Notes under the pieces: model-generated | Database searches by the model: none | What the model was told of the DNA's origin: nothing | What the model saw: the letters and a program-made list of their open reading frames with translations, nothing else | Shown: piece by piece, positions 55,056 to 64,000 of the stretch | Position numbering within the stretch: the stretch's first letter is position 1 | How the letters are laid out: every line of letters starts with the position of its first letter | Program-made: the position numbers and the translations under genes | Assembly (NCBI RefSeq): GCF_024305245.1 | Contig: NZ_JAMWYX010000003.1 | Coordinates: 124,001 to 188,000, forward strand | DNA length: 64,000 nt | Direction of reading: 5' to 3' | From: Erythrobacter sp. | Lineage (GTDB): Bacteria; Pseudomonadota; Alphaproteobacteria; Sphingomonadales; Sphingomonadaceae

Positions 55056-55913
55056 TCAGCCGTGGCGGTAGCCGAGGTCGGCAGGGTCGGCGAGCGGGGG
55101 TTCGTCGAGCAGCAGCGGGGCCGATCCGCGCGCGCGAACCGCGCCGATCCGGACCGCTGGCACCGGCAGGGCGGCGGCTTCGGGCGCGGTGAACAGCAAT
55201 TCGTAATCATCGCCCCAGCGCACGCATTCGGCAAAGCGCGTTCGGTCAGCGACCGGAACCGCGTCGGCCGCGAGGGCGAAGGTCACGCCGCTTGTCCACG
55301 CCATGCGCCAGCAATCGAGCAGCAGCCCGTCGGAGATATCCATCATCGCGCTGACATAGGGGGCCAATGCGACCCCTTCGGCCATGCGCGGGGCCGGGCG
55401 GTTGAAGGCGGCAAGGTGCTGCGGATCGCCTTCGTAACCCAGCATTGCCCGCCCGACAGGGCCGGTGACATAGACGCCGTCGCCCGCCGCTGCCCCGCCG
55501 CGCGACGGCACCGGAGCATGGGTCGCCCGCCCGATCGCGGTAATACCGTAAGTGCTGGGGCCGGTGGCGGCGACCGTATCGCCGCCCATCAGCACCGTGC
55601 CGAGGCTGCGCAAGGCTTCGTCCAGCCCTGCAAGAAAGCGCGCATCATCGCTCCCCAGCGAATGGCCGAGCAGCACGCCGACCGGCTCCGCCCCCTTGGC
55701 AGCCAGATCGGAAAGGTTCGCGGCGAGCAGTTTCCACGCCACGTCGGCCAGATCAGCATCGGGGCGGAAGTGTGTGCCTTCGGCCATCATGTCATGAGTG
55801 ATGACCAGCGTTTCGGCGCCGATGGTCAGGATCGCGCAATCATCCTCCAGACCGCGCGCTCCGGGATGGAGCGGCAGCTTGCGCAGGGCGGCGATGAATT
55901 CGGTCTCGTTCAT
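55056..55913 (-). CDS. thiL: Thiamine-monophosphate kinase
   Basis: A 285-residue kinase that converts thiamine phosphate to the diphosphate cofactor. The opening NETEFIAALR, the GLEDDCAIL metal/ATP motif, THDMMAEGTHFRPDADLADVAWKLLAANLSDLAAKGAEP, and MMDISDGLLLD are all typical of ThiL. It is shorter than the 325-residue E. coli protein at the C-terminus. The start lies 13 bases after nusB, so co-transcription is likely. Confidence 0.95.
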   Translation of the reverse strand: MNETEFIAALRKLPLHPGARGLEDDCAILTIGAETLVITHDMMAEGTHFRPDADLADVAWKLLAANLSDLAAKGAEPVGVLLGHSLGSDDARFLAGLDEALRSLGTVLMGGDTVAATGPSTYGITAIGRATHAPVPSRGGAAAGDGVYVTGPVGRAMLGYEGDPQHLAAFNRPAPRMAEGVALAPYVSAMMDISDGLLLDCWRMAWTSGVTFALAADAVPVADRTRFAECVRWGDDYELLFTAPEAAALPVPAVRIGAVRARGSAPLLLDEPPLADPADLGYRHG

Positions 55914-55926
55914 GCTGCGGGCCGGT

Positions 55927-56397
55927 TTAGCCCGAGCGCGCGTCCTTGGCCACGGCGTCGAGAATGCCGTTCACGAACTTGGCCTGCCCGTCGTCGAAGA
56001 ACGCCTTGGCGACCTCGACATATTCGTTGATCGCGACCGCTGCCGGCACATCGCGGCGGGCCAGCAGTTCGTAGGTGCCCGCGCGCAGCACCTGCAGCAT
56101 CGCCTTGTCCAGCCGCGCGATGCTCCATCCGGCGGCGAGCCTGCCTGCTACCAGCGCATCGATCTCGTCACGCCGCGCGTCGACGCCGCGCACCACATCG
56201 TCGAAGAACGGCACTTCGGCATCGGCATATTCGGCATCGTCGAAATCGTCATCATCGATGGTGCGGCCCAGCCGATGCTGGTGAAACTCGTCGAGCAGCC
56301 GGGCGAGCGCGGTGCCCTCCATGTGCTGCTGATAGAGCGCCTGCACGGCAGCTAGGCGCGCGGCCGAACGGGCTTTGGAACGTTGCGGCGTGTTCAT
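55927..56397 (-). CDS. nusB: Transcription antitermination factor NusB
   Basis: A 156-residue all-helical RNA-binding protein that acts with NusE (S10) in rRNA antitermination. RSKARSAARLAAVQALYQQHMEG at the start and LLARRDVPAAVAINEYVEVAKAFFDDGQAKFVNGILDAVAK near the end are diagnostic. An acidic insert (DDDDFDD) lies in the middle. ATG 56397 overlaps the hisD stop by four bases. Confidence 0.96.
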   Translation of the reverse strand: MNTPQRSKARSAARLAAVQALYQQHMEGTALARLLDEFHQHRLGRTIDDDDFDDAEYADAEVPFFDDVVRGVDARRDEIDALVAGRLAAGWSIARLDKAMLQVLRAGTYELLARRDVPAAVAINEYVEVAKAFFDDGQAKFVNGILDAVAKDARSG

Positions 56398-57689
56398 TTG
56401 ATCCTCAATTCCACGGACTTGGCGTGGGCGGGCAGGCCTTCGGCACGGGCCAGCGTCGCGGCGGCCGGGCCAATGGCGTTGAAGGAAGCTTCATCGAGCC
56501 CCAGAAAGCTGGTGCGCTTCATGAAATCAAGCACCGACAGCCCGCTCGAAAACCGCGCCCGGCGGCCTGTGGGCAGCACGTGGTTCGGTCCGGCGACGTA
56601 ATCGCCGACCGCTTCGGGCGTCATCCGGCCGAGGAAGATGCTGCCCGCATGGCGAATTTTGTGCATCAGCGCTTCGGGATCGTCGACCGCGAGTTCGACG
56701 TGCTCGGCGGCCAGCCGGTCGGCCAGCGCCGGGGCTTCGGCCAGCAGATCATTGACCACGATGATGACGCCGTGCGCGTCCCAACTGGCGCGCGCGGTCT
56801 TGCCGGTGGAAAGCTGGCTGATCTGCAGGTCGATGCAATCTTCCACCTGCCGTGCGAAGCCTGCATCGTCGGTGATCAGGATCGACTGCGAGGTCGGATC
56901 ATGTTCGGCCTGCGACAGCAGATCGGCGGCGATCCAGTCGGGATCGTTCTTGCCATCGGCGATGACGAGGATTTCCGAAGGCCCGGCGACCATGTCGATG
57001 CCGACCACGCCGTAAAGCTGGCGCTTGGCCTCTGCCACCCAGGCATTGCCCGGGCCGGTGATCACATCGACAGGACGAATCCGTTCGGTGCCATAGGCGA
57101 GTGCGCCCACCGCCTGCGCCCCGCCGATGCGCCAGATCTCGTCCACGCCCGCGATATGCGCCGCGGCGAGCACCAGTGGGTTCGATTGTCCCTTGGGCGT
57201 CGGGGTCACGACCACCAGCCGTTCCACCCCGGCGACCCGCGCCGGGATCGCGTTCATCAGCAGCGACGAGGGATAGGCCGCCCGCCCGCCGGGAACATAC
57301 AGCCCCGCCGCATCGACCGGCCGCCAGATCGCGCCCAGCCGCACGCCTGCAGCATCCACATAGTCGCGGTTCTCGGGCAGCTGCGCCTCATGATAGCTGC
57401 GGATGCGCGCCGCCGCGAGTTCGAGCGCGTCGCGCAAGTCCCCCGGCAGGTCATTATAAGCCTGCTCGCACGCCTCGCGCGGCACCGACCAGTCGGCTTC
57501 GTCCGCCATCGTGTAGCCATCCAACCGCTGGGTATATTCAACCAGTGCCGCATCGCCGCGTGCCTTGACGGCGCGCAGGATGTCGGTGACCTGGCCTGCA
57601 ACATCGCTGTCGGTTTCGCGGCGCGCATCGACGATGCGGTCGAATTTCCGCGCGAAATCGGGCTGGAGGGTGGAGAGGATCGGGATCAT
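56394..57689 (-). CDS. hisD: Histidinol dehydrogenase
   Basis: A 431-residue zinc enzyme that performs the last two oxidations of histidine synthesis (histidinol to histidine). Recognisable parts are [72 protein letters not shown] and [21 protein letters not shown], which carry the catalytic Glu/His and zinc ligands. ATG 57689 overlaps the hisG stop (ATGA), and its own stop overlaps nusB. Confidence 0.96.
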   Translation of the reverse strand: MIPILSTLQPDFARKFDRIVDARRETDSDVAGQVTDILRAVKARGDAALVEYTQRLDGYTMADEADWSVPREACEQAYNDLPGDLRDALELAAARIRSYHEAQLPENRDYVDAAGVRLGAIWRPVDAAGLYVPGGRAAYPSSLLMNAIPARVAGVERLVVVTPTPKGQSNPLVLAAAHIAGVDEIWRIGGAQAVGALAYGTERIRPVDVITGPGNAWVAEAKRQLYGVVGIDMVAGPSEILVIADGKNDPDWIAADLLSQAEHDPTSQSILITDDAGFARQVEDCIDLQISQLSTGKTARASWDAHGVIIVVNDLLAEAPALADRLAAEHVELAVDDPEALMHKIRHAGSIFLGRMTPEAVGDYVAGPNHVLPTGRRARFSSGLSVLDFMKRTSFLGLDEASFNAIGPAAATLARAEGLPAHAKSVELRIK

Positions 57690-58375
57690 GCCGCTGCTGC
57701 TCCGTTCCCGCTTTCGGCATCGCGGCGGAAGGCATCGACCAGCGCGGCGACGCGGCGATCGGTCTTCAGCGCGGTGCGGTTGACGATCAGCCGCGCCGAA
57801 ATTTCGAGGATCGTGCTGGTTTCCACCAATCCGTTTTCCTTCAATGTCTTGCCGGTCGATACCAGATCGACGATCTGCCGCGCCAGCCCGAGCGAGGGGG
57901 CCAGCTCCATCGCGCCGTTCAGCTTGACGCATTCGGCCTGCACGCCGGCAGCCTCGAAATGGCGGCGGGTGAGGCTGGGATATTTGGTCGCCACCCGCAG
58001 GTGGCTCGCGCCAGCAGGGTTCTCCCCGTCCTCGGCCAGCCGCGCGACCGACAGGCGGCACAGCCCGATGCCGAGATCGACCGGAGCGTAGAGATCGGCG
58101 TAGTCGAATTCCTCGATCACATCGGAGCCGACGATGCCGACCTGCGCCGCGCCGTGGGCGACAAAGGTCGCGACATCGAAGGCGCGCACGCGGATCAGGC
58201 GCATGTCGGCGCGGTTGGTGCCGAACGCCAGCGCGCGGCACTTGGGATCGTGGAACGCGGCTTCAGGCTCGACCCCGGCGCGCGCCATCACCGGCAGCGC
58301 CTCGTCAAGAATGCGGCCCTTGGGGACAGCAAAGGTCAGCTGTCCGGGATTGTCGTGGTTGCCATTGGTGGTCAT
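57686..58375 (-). CDS. hisG: ATP phosphoribosyltransferase, short (HisZ-dependent) form
   Basis: A 229-residue enzyme that joins ATP and PRPP in the first step of histidine synthesis. [35 protein letters not shown] and the PRPP-binding segment [16 protein letters not shown] identify HisG. The C-terminal regulatory domain of the long form is missing; short HisG proteins usually require HisZ for activity and feedback control. No hisZ is in the window. It is the first gene of hisG-hisD-nusB. Confidence 0.95.
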   Translation of the reverse strand: MTTNGNHDNPGQLTFAVPKGRILDEALPVMARAGVEPEAAFHDPKCRALAFGTNRADMRLIRVRAFDVATFVAHGAAQVGIVGSDVIEEFDYADLYAPVDLGIGLCRLSVARLAEDGENPAGASHLRVATKYPSLTRRHFEAAGVQAECVKLNGAMELAPSLGLARQIVDLVSTGKTLKENGLVETSTILEISARLIVNRTALKTDRRVAALVDAFRRDAESGNGAAAA

Positions 58376-58414
58376 GATCGAGCGGGGACTTAAGGGCGGT
58401 GCGGGAAAAGGGCA

Positions 58415-59512
58415 ATGGGAATGGCGTTACGCGAGCGCGGGATCATGGGTCTGGAAGACTTCGCCGCCGCGCTGGAATGGCAGGCCCGCCATGCCGAGGA
58501 GAACGGCGCGCCCGCCACCGTGCGGGTGGTCCGGGCGCTGGCCGGGGTGCGCGCCAGCGATACGGCGACGGGGCGGCGAATCGCCGGCTGGGAGGGGCTG
58601 ACGCTGAAGGACGCGCTGCCGCTGCGGCTGGCGGGCGGCTTGCACCACCTTGTGCTGACCGGCGCGGATGATCGGCTGGCGCAGGTCTATGCAGGGCAAG
58701 TGACCGATCAGGCGACAGTCGATGCGCTGGTGCTCGATCTGGCGCGGCGGTTCGATGCGGAGTTGCTGCCGTGGCTCGACGGGCCGCCGCAGACGAACGA
58801 GGCGGGGCGGGCAGCCAGCATCATGACGGGATTGCTGTATCTGGCGCAGCGGGTGCGCGCGCCGCGTTTCGACCTGTTCGAACTGGGCGCGAGCGCCGGG
58901 GTCAACACCATGCTCGATCGCTATTTCTTCCGGCTGGGCGAAACCGAGGTCGGCCCGGTGGATTCGCCGATGCGGATCGTGCCCGAATGGCGCGGAGTAT
59001 CGCCGCCCGCTCCGCCTGCGGGGTTCGGCATTGCGCAAGTGAAGGGCTGCGACATTACCCCGATCGACCTTGCCGATCCGGACAGCGCCCTGCGGTTGAA
59101 AGCCTATGTCTGGCCCGATGCGCCCGCCCGGCTTCAACGGATCGACGCCGCGATTGCGCTGGCCCGCCAGCAGCCGCCCGATCTGATCGCTGCCGACGCG
59201 GGCGATTTTGCCTGCGCGATGCTAAAGCGGCCAGCGCAGCCGGGGACGGCGCGGGTGATGTTCCATTCGATCATGTGGCAATATCTGCCCGCGGCCACCC
59301 AGCAGCGCATCACCGCCGCGTTCGAGGCGGCAGGCGCGCAGGCCACGCCCGAAATGCCGCTCGGCTGGGTCGCGCTGGAGACTGATCCTGCGACTTTCCG
59401 CCACGAGCTAACCGTGCGGCTGTGGGACGGGGCAGGCGCGGATGGAGCGCCCGAGGTGCTGGCTTTCGCCCACCCGCACGGCGCATGGGTGGAGTGGATC
59501 GGTCCCGCCTAG
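58415..59512 (+). CDS. DUF2332 domain protein
   Basis: A 365-residue protein of the DUF2332 family, of unknown function. The middle has a glycine segment [22 protein letters not shown] that resembles a SAM-binding loop, and later [19 protein letters not shown] and [16 protein letters not shown]. Methyltransferase activity is a possibility but not shown. ATG 58415 was used; ATG 58445 is an alternative. It is divergent from hisG and its stop overlaps the convergent gene's stop by four bases (CTAG). Confidence 0.75.
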   Translation: MGMALRERGIMGLEDFAAALEWQARHAEENGAPATVRVVRALAGVRASDTATGRRIAGWEGLTLKDALPLRLAGGLHHLVLTGADDRLAQVYAGQVTDQATVDALVLDLARRFDAELLPWLDGPPQTNEAGRAASIMTGLLYLAQRVRAPRFDLFELGASAGVNTMLDRYFFRLGETEVGPVDSPMRIVPEWRGVSPPAPPAGFGIAQVKGCDITPIDLADPDSALRLKAYVWPDAPARLQRIDAAIALARQQPPDLIAADAGDFACAMLKRPAQPGTARVMFHSIMWQYLPAATQQRITAAFEAAGAQATPEMPLGWVALETDPATFRHELTVRLWDGAGADGAPEVLAFAHPHGAWVEWIGPA

Positions 59513-59973
59513 GCCTTGCGATCCCACAGCGCGGAAATCACTGACCATCCGGCCAGCAGCGCAAGGAACAGCGCCAGACCCGCCAGCGGCGAAGGCCCCG
59601 CGACGATCTCGCCCTCGGCATTCACCATGTCGCCGAACAGGGCGCCGAACAGCGGCTCATTGAGCCACACGAACGCGCCGATCCAGTAAGCCGCGCTGAC
59701 AGCGGCTTTGGCGAGGGTCCGGGTGGCGGACGGTGCGCGGTTCGCGTCGGTCAACACGCGCCGCACGCCGAGAGACAGGATGGTGAGGACTCCGATTCCG
59801 GCGCATACCCATCCCGCCGCGATCGGCACCGTCGCGCCAGCCGGCTTCCCGATCTGCGTGACGTCAACGCCGGACAGCGAAAACGCAAGCTCAAGCCACA
59901 GCATCCAGTAAACTGCATGGGCACAGGCCGAAAAGCCGTAACGCACCGCAATCGTAATCGGCGATCGCGGCAT
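59509..59973 (-). CDS. Membrane protein of unknown function
   Basis: A 154-residue protein with four predicted membrane helices: around VYWMLWLELAFSLSG, TVPIAAGWVCAGIGVLTILSLGV, AAVSAAYWIGAFVWL and LAGLALFLALLAGWSVISAL. I do not recognise the family. ATG 59973 shares one base with the stop of the upstream hydrolase gene (TGATG), so it is probably co-translated with it. Confidence 0.6.
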   Translation of the reverse strand: MPRSPITIAVRYGFSACAHAVYWMLWLELAFSLSGVDVTQIGKPAGATVPIAAGWVCAGIGVLTILSLGVRRVLTDANRAPSATRTLAKAAVSAAYWIGAFVWLNEPLFGALFGDMVNAEGEIVAGPSPLAGLALFLALLAGWSVISALWDRKA

Positions 59974-60866
59974 CACGCTCCCAGAAACGCCTCCATCGCA
60001 GCGTTCACCGCGTCCGGCGCTTCCCACGGTACGAAATGTCCGCAATCGGGCACGTGGACGATGGTGAGCGGGTCGACGATGTCCTCCAGCCCTTCGAGGT
60101 TTTCGGGCGGCAGGGCGAGATCATCGAGTCCCCAGACCACCAGTGTCGGGATCGTCAGCTTGGGCAGGGCGGGCGGCGTGTAGCCTTCGGGCACTTCGAA
60201 CGGCGCATCCATCAGCGGCACGTCGATCGGGCTGGCGCGGTAGTAGTTGAGCATCCCGAACGCGGCATCGCGGTTCTGCCAGTCGAGCAGCAGCGCGTCG
60301 CGTTCTTCCGGCTCCATCGCGCTGGGCCGGTCCCACTTGACCTCTTTCAGCAGCAGGCCGGTTAGGCCGTGTTCCTTGACCAGCGCATCATTGGCCGGAT
60401 CGCGGAAGCCGCGGATGTACTGGCTCGCCTCGCGCTGGCCGGGATGGGTGTAGAGCAGGCGCTGGAAGATCGCCGGGTGCGGGGCGTTGGCGATGATCGC
60501 TCGGTTCACCCGCGCATGTTGCCCACCCAGCGCCACGCCCCATGCAATCGCGCCGCCCCAGTCGTGCCCGACGATGGTGAAGCTGCCGATGCCCAGCGCA
60601 TCTGCCAGCATGAAGATATCGCCGATCAGCTTGTCGGGCGTATAGGCGGCCACATCCTGCGGCTTGGACGATCCGCGATAGCCGCGCTGGTCGGGCGCAA
60701 TGCAGCGGAACCGATCGGAGAAATGCGCGATCTGGTGACGCCAGGTGCGGTGACTTTCAGGAAAACCATGGAGGAAAATCAGCACCGGCGCGTCGACCGG
60801 GCCTTCATCCACCACGTTGAGGTGAATGCCGTTCGGCAGGGCCACGCGCTTCAGGTCGAAATGCAT
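59973..60866 (-). CDS. Alpha/beta hydrolase, epoxide hydrolase/haloalkane dehalogenase-like
   Basis: A 297-residue alpha/beta-fold enzyme with the HGFPES oxyanion motif at residues 33-38 and nucleophile motif GHDWGG (Asp102). This indicates an epoxide hydrolase or dehalogenase-type mechanism rather than a serine esterase. The acid is likely in VVWGLDDLALP and the His in PDCGHFVPWEAP. It overlaps both neighbours by one base, with an SDR upstream and a membrane protein downstream. The substrate is unknown. Confidence 0.86.
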   Translation of the reverse strand: MHFDLKRVALPNGIHLNVVDEGPVDAPVLIFLHGFPESHRTWRHQIAHFSDRFRCIAPDQRGYRGSSKPQDVAAYTPDKLIGDIFMLADALGIGSFTIVGHDWGGAIAWGVALGGQHARVNRAIIANAPHPAIFQRLLYTHPGQREASQYIRGFRDPANDALVKEHGLTGLLLKEVKWDRPSAMEPEERDALLLDWQNRDAAFGMLNYYRASPIDVPLMDAPFEVPEGYTPPALPKLTIPTLVVWGLDDLALPPENLEGLEDIVDPLTIVHVPDCGHFVPWEAPDAVNAAMEAFLGA

Positions 60867-61675
60867 CAGTTCTGCTCCATCTTGTCCATATAGCCCTTGG
60901 CGACCATCCCCGCGATCTGGTCGAACAGAGCATCGGGGGTGCGGCGCAGTTCGCCCATCGCCTGTTCCGCGCCTTCCGCGACGATGATCTCGCGCATGCC
61001 TGCAGCCATGCCGTCCAGCATCGCGCGCGCGGCGACATCGGCGCGAATGCCTTCGTCGATCGCCTTGTCGCTGCGGCCGCGGGCAGTGCCATCGGCGGTC
61101 AGCGCGTTGCGCGAAACCCCGGTGGCGACCGATCCGGGGTAGATTGTGTGGACGTTCACTCCGGTCTGCGACAATTCGCCGCGCAATGCATCGGCATAGC
61201 CTGCAAGGCCGAACTTGGCGGCGGAATAGGCCGTGCGCATCGGCACGCCGACCTTGCCCGCGACCGACGAAATGAACGCCAGCGCGCCCGATCCGCGCTC
61301 TGCCATGTGGCCGATCAGCCCTTGCGAAAACGCGATCTGCGCGGTCAGATCGATAGCGATGATGTCGCGATAGACCTGCATATCGGTGGTGAGAGCGCGG
61401 CTGCGCTGCGAAATCCCTGCATTGGCGAAGGCGATGTCGATCCCGCCTTTCCAGGCGATGGCCTTGGCCGTGGCATCGGCCAGCGCGGCATCATCGCGCA
61501 CATCGAAGACGAGGATCAAGGTTTCGCCGCAATCCGCCGCGACCTCGGCCAGCCGAGCCGCGTCCCGCCCCGACAGCACCAGATGCGCGCCGCGCGCTGC
61601 CAATTCGCGCGCCAACGCCGCGCCGATTCCCGATGATGCGCCGGTGATCCATGCCACCTTGCCTGTATAGTCCAT
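60866..61675 (-). CDS. SDR family NAD(P)-dependent oxidoreductase
   Basis: A 269-residue short-chain dehydrogenase. The GASSGIG cofactor motif is at residues 12-18, NAGIS near 90, the catalytic Ser in FISSVAGKVGVP and YSAAK near 155. It resembles DltE-like or sterol-type SDRs, but the substrate is unknown. The ATG at 61675 follows GGGAGAG. It is the first gene of an SDR/hydrolase/membrane-protein run with one-base overlaps. Confidence 0.86.
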   Translation of the reverse strand: MDYTGKVAWITGASSGIGAALARELAARGAHLVLSGRDAARLAEVAADCGETLILVFDVRDDAALADATAKAIAWKGGIDIAFANAGISQRSRALTTDMQVYRDIIAIDLTAQIAFSQGLIGHMAERGSGALAFISSVAGKVGVPMRTAYSAAKFGLAGYADALRGELSQTGVNVHTIYPGSVATGVSRNALTADGTARGRSDKAIDEGIRADVAARAMLDGMAAGMREIIVAEGAEQAMGELRRTPDALFDQIAGMVAKGYMDKMEQN

Positions 61676-61725
61676 TGCTCTCTCCCGTTTTGCCAAGGAC
61701 TAGCGAGCGGGGAAGGGGAGAGCAA

Positions 61726-62205
61726 TCAGGTAGGGTTTTGGCAGGTTGCGGTTCGAGACCGGATCATGTCGGCCAGTTCGACCGGAAACACCGGTTCGTG
61801 CCAGTCGTCCAGTTCTTCGAGCGTGAACCAGTGATGCTGCGTCATTAGCGCCTTTTCGGTGGCGGTGTGGCGGCTGGTGTCGATGGCCGCTGCGGCCACC
61901 CGGATCAGGAAAAAGCGCTCGTCCGCCTGCACCGGTTCGCCTTGAACAGTGATGAATTCGGGCGTCATCTGCGCGATTTGCGGCCCCGGATCGGCGATGA
62001 TGCCGGTTTCCTCCAGCAATTCGCGCCGCGCCGCGTCTTCAAAGCTTTCGTCCGGTTCGCACTCGCCCCCGGCCGTCACCCAGAACGGCGGGCGGCCCGG
62101 CACGTCATAGCGGAACATCAGCGCGCGGCCTTCCGGATCGAGCACGATCAGCCGCGCCGCACGGCGCAGGCGCAGAGCGGTGTTCAGGCCGGTGTTCAGC
62201 GTCAT
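61726..62205 (-). CDS. Nudix hydrolase
   Basis: A 159-residue protein with an intact Nudix box (GGECEPDESFEDAARRELLEETGI, matching Gx5Ex7REUxEExGU) at about residues 46-69. It hydrolyses a nucleoside diphosphate linked to another group; the substrate is not predictable. The start overlaps the bolA stop by four bases (ATGA), suggesting coupling. Confidence 0.88.
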   Translation of the reverse strand: MTLNTGLNTALRLRRAARLIVLDPEGRALMFRYDVPGRPPFWVTAGGECEPDESFEDAARRELLEETGIIADPGPQIAQMTPEFITVQGEPVQADERFFLIRVAAAAIDTSRHTATEKALMTQHHWFTLEELDDWHEPVFPVELADMIRSRTATCQNPT

Positions 62206-62474
62206 GCCTCGGGCACGCTCGCCTTGATCGCTACCGCATGCACCCGCTGGCCGACGATGTCGCCTAGCGTCGCGATCACAGCGCGCTGGCGGGCGAGGCG
62301 GTTCATCGACGCGAACGCCTCGGCCTCGATTTCGATGGTGAAGTGCGATTCGCCCGACCCATCATCGCCCGAGTGGCCGGAATGCTTGGCGCTGTCGTTG
62401 ATGATGGCAAGGCGCGCGGGCGCAAAGGCCTCTGTCAGGCGTGCGTGCATTTCCTCGGCAACGGTTCCGCTCAT
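62202..62474 (-). CDS. bolA: BolA family protein
   Basis: A 90-residue protein. The helix EEMHARLTEAF, the sequence GESHFTIEIEAEAF and MNRLARQRAVIATLGDIVGQRVHAVAIKA match the BolA fold. BolA proteins pair with monothiol glutaredoxins in iron-sulfur handling and stress response. GAAGGAAA precedes ATG 62474. A J-domain protein gene lies immediately divergent. Confidence 0.9.
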   Translation of the reverse strand: MSGTVAEEMHARLTEAFAPARLAIINDSAKHSGHSGDDGSGESHFTIEIEAEAFASMNRLARQRAVIATLGDIVGQRVHAVAIKASVPEA

Positions 62475-62553
62475 CGAGACTTTCCTTCTTTGCAACGTGG
62501 TGATGGCGATTCGGACTTGGAACTTGGGGGGCGCGTCGCCATTCTCAACCGCT

Positions 62554-63147
62554 ATGCCTTCACCACGATTTCATGGCCGCGTCGAGTGTCCGGGGCGCGA
62601 ATGCGATGCGCCGGGCTGCCGCGACGCTGGCGAATTCCGCGCACCCGGCACGCGTGCGCACGGGTTCGACGGGCCGGGCGAATGGCGCTGGTTCTGCCTG
62701 CAGCACGTGCGCGAGTTCAACGCCGGGTATGACTGGTTCGAAGGCATGAGCGCCGAGGAAATCCTCGATGCGCAATCGCCGGTCGCCGGGTGGCGCACCG
62801 AAAGCCGCGCCTTCCGCCCTGACACCCATGTCGATGGAATGCCGCGCTGGGCCGATTATGCCGATCCGCTCGATGCCATTTCCGCCCGCGCCCGCGGTGT
62901 CCGCAGCCGTGCCGAGCGCGAGGCGCGGATGGCGGCAAGCGGGCGCTTTTCGCGCGAGGAGGCGCAGGCGCTGGAGGCGATGGGCCTGGGATCGGATACC
63001 GACAAGACGCGGCTCAGGCGGCGCTATTCCGAACTGGTGCGGCGTTACCACCCCGACCGCAACGGCGGCGACCGCAAGCACGAAGCGCGGCTGAACGAAG
63101 TGGTCGACGCCTATCAACTGCTGCGCAAGAGCGCGGCGCTGACTTAA
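62554..63147 (+). CDS. J-domain protein
   Basis: A 197-residue protein with a C-terminal J domain: helix II RLRRRYSELVRRYHPDRNGGDRK with the essential HPD tripeptide, then LNEVVDAYQLLRK. The N-terminal half (ECPGRECDAPGC, GEWRWFCLQHVREFNAGYDWFEGMS) has cysteines that might bind zinc. It would stimulate DnaK ATPase. ATG 62554 was chosen over ATG 62503 because family similarity begins at RFHGRVE. Its stop overlaps the convergent GST stop (TTAA). Confidence 0.85.
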   Translation: MPSPRFHGRVECPGRECDAPGCRDAGEFRAPGTRAHGFDGPGEWRWFCLQHVREFNAGYDWFEGMSAEEILDAQSPVAGWRTESRAFRPDTHVDGMPRWADYADPLDAISARARGVRSRAEREARMAASGRFSREEAQALEAMGLGSDTDKTRLRRRYSELVRRYHPDRNGGDRKHEARLNEVVDAYQLLRKSAALT

Positions 63148-63770
63148 CCCGGCGCGGCTGCTCCCAAGTTCGCGTCGATGGCGCGGGCCTCGGCATAGGC
63201 GGGCCGCTGGGTGATGCGATCGACATAGGCGCGGAAGGCAGGCCGTTCGGGAATCGATCCGAACTGCAGGCCCCACACAAACTGGCTGCCGAAATAGGTG
63301 TCCGCCATGGTGAAGCGCGATCCGGCGGCAAAATCATTGGCCGATAACCACTGATCCGCCGCATCCAGCGCAAGATCGAGACTGCCGAAACCGGCCATGC
63401 CGGACTTGCCCTCTGGCACTTCCCAGCCCATCGCCTTTGCCACCACCGCCTGTTCCAACGGCCCGGCAGCAAAGAACAGCCAGCGGAAATAGGCGGCCAG
63501 TTCGTGCGTGTCGGGCAGCAGTCCCGCCTCCGGATGCGTCTCGGCGAGGTAGTGGTTTATGGCAGCGCATTCGGTCACGACGTAATCGCGGCCCGATACG
63601 TGATGCACCAGCACGGGCACCTTGTTCATCGGGTTGACGTGCTTGAAGCTTTCCGGGCGCGTCTCCCAGTCCATCATCACATGCTCGTACTCCGCGCCCG
63701 CCTCGTGCAGCGCCCAGCGCGAAATCTGGCCGCAGCTCATGGCGACGGTGTAGAAAGTGAATTCGGCCAT
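63144..63770 (-). CDS. Glutathione S-transferase family protein
   Basis: A 208-residue protein with the GST thioredoxin-like N-terminal domain (SRWALHEAGAEYEHVMMDWETRPESFKHVNPMNKVPVLV) and an all-helical C-terminal domain (ADTYFGSQFVWGLQF). The glutathione-binding Glu-Ser pair reads Glu-Cys (VTECAAINHYLAE), an uncommon variant. A detoxification or isomerase role is possible; the substrate is unknown. Confidence 0.86.
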   Translation of the reverse strand: MAEFTFYTVAMSCGQISRWALHEAGAEYEHVMMDWETRPESFKHVNPMNKVPVLVHHVSGRDYVVTECAAINHYLAETHPEAGLLPDTHELAAYFRWLFFAAGPLEQAVVAKAMGWEVPEGKSGMAGFGSLDLALDAADQWLSANDFAAGSRFTMADTYFGSQFVWGLQFGSIPERPAFRAYVDRITQRPAYAEARAIDANLGAAAPG

Positions 63771-63783
63771 CGGTTCCTCTCCC

Positions 63784-64000
63784 CTACTGCCCGAGCGTGA
63801 CCACGGGGACGAACCCGCCGAAGATCATCCGCTTCCCATCGAACGGCATCGGATTGGTCTCCGGGTCGCATCATCTTCGCCATTCCGGCATCGCGGGTCG
63901 CCTTGTCGGGCCATTCGATCCAGCTGAACACGACATCCTCGTCATCGGTCGCCTGCACCGCCTTGCGGAAATCGGTGTGTTGGCCTGCGGGCACATCATC
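63784..64000 (-). pseudogene. DUF1428 family gene, frameshifted and cut by the window edge
   Basis: From the right edge the minus strand encodes DDVPAGQHTDFRKAVQA, then FSWIEWPDKATRDAGMAKMM, typical of the DUF1428 family. After the two Met codons (63869-63874) the frame is lost. The expected tail DPETNPMPFDGKRMIFGG and FVPVVTLGQ is present in another frame, ending at TAG 63784-63786. One base (63868) stands where a codon is expected, so two bases appear missing. It is either a real pseudogene or a sequencing error. Confidence 0.8.

Overview
The window is about 64 kb of GC-rich, densely packed bacterial chromosome. It most likely comes from an alphaproteobacterium of the order Sphingomonadales, probably the Erythrobacteraceae (Erythrobacter/Porphyrobacter-like). 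The inference rests on a CcrM-type GANTC methylase next to rnhB, split transhydrogenase genes behind a tiny aa3-oxidase subunit IV gene, the infA-maf-RNase-yacG-tRNA-Phe block, the hisG-hisD-nusB-thiL-hppA block, two large TonB-dependent receptors, and carotenoid-related genes (ABA4-like, carotenoid oxygenase). I see no transposase, integrase, phage or CRISPR array.

Layout. 0-5 kb: end of rnhB, ccrM with five GANTC sites in its upstream region, folP, a perfect parS site, an SDR and an atypical NtrC-like response regulator. 5-12.8 kb: COX subunit IV and pntAA-pntAB-pntB (proton-translocating transhydrogenase), a small membrane protein, then a beta-helix protein / diheme cytochrome / alpha-beta hydrolase cluster and a racemase-family gene. 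13-17.6 kb: dgt, an NAD(P)-binding protein, an ABA4-like membrane protein, an acyl-CoA synthetase and a DUF938 methyltransferase, several with overlapping start and stop codons. 17.6-26.3 kb: two tandem entericidin-like lipoproteins, two DMT exporters, a lone cpaF, glmS and a GGDEF-EAL protein. 26.3-36 kb: purQ and purS, a TonB receptor, an M16 peptidase, purC, tRNA-Phe, yacG, an RNase E/G-family gene, maf and infA. 36-46.6 kb: a second TonB receptor-like protein carrying an inserted tandem repeat, a flavoprotein, an amino-acid permease, an animal-type heme peroxidase, uvrC and an OmpA protein. 46.9-54.9 kb: a DUF885 protein, carotenoid oxygenase, a universal stress protein behind an FNR-type box, tesB and hppA. 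55-64 kb: thiL, nusB, hisD, hisG, a DUF2332 protein, a hydrolase/SDR cluster, Nudix, bolA, a J-domain protein, GST and a frameshifted DUF1428 gene cut by the window edge.

How it works together. Most of the window is housekeeping: DNA methylation and segregation (ccrM, parS), nucleotide, folate and histidine synthesis, redox and proton bioenergetics (pnt, hppA), repair (uvrC) and RNA handling. The accessory interest lies in the regulatory DNA and in odd proteins: clustered GANTC sites, parS, the FNR box, GC-rich hairpin arrays at gene ends, the receptor with 61-residue repeats bounded by cysteines, and the beta-helix/cytochrome pair. Names rest on recognisable motifs and lengths; no database search was run.
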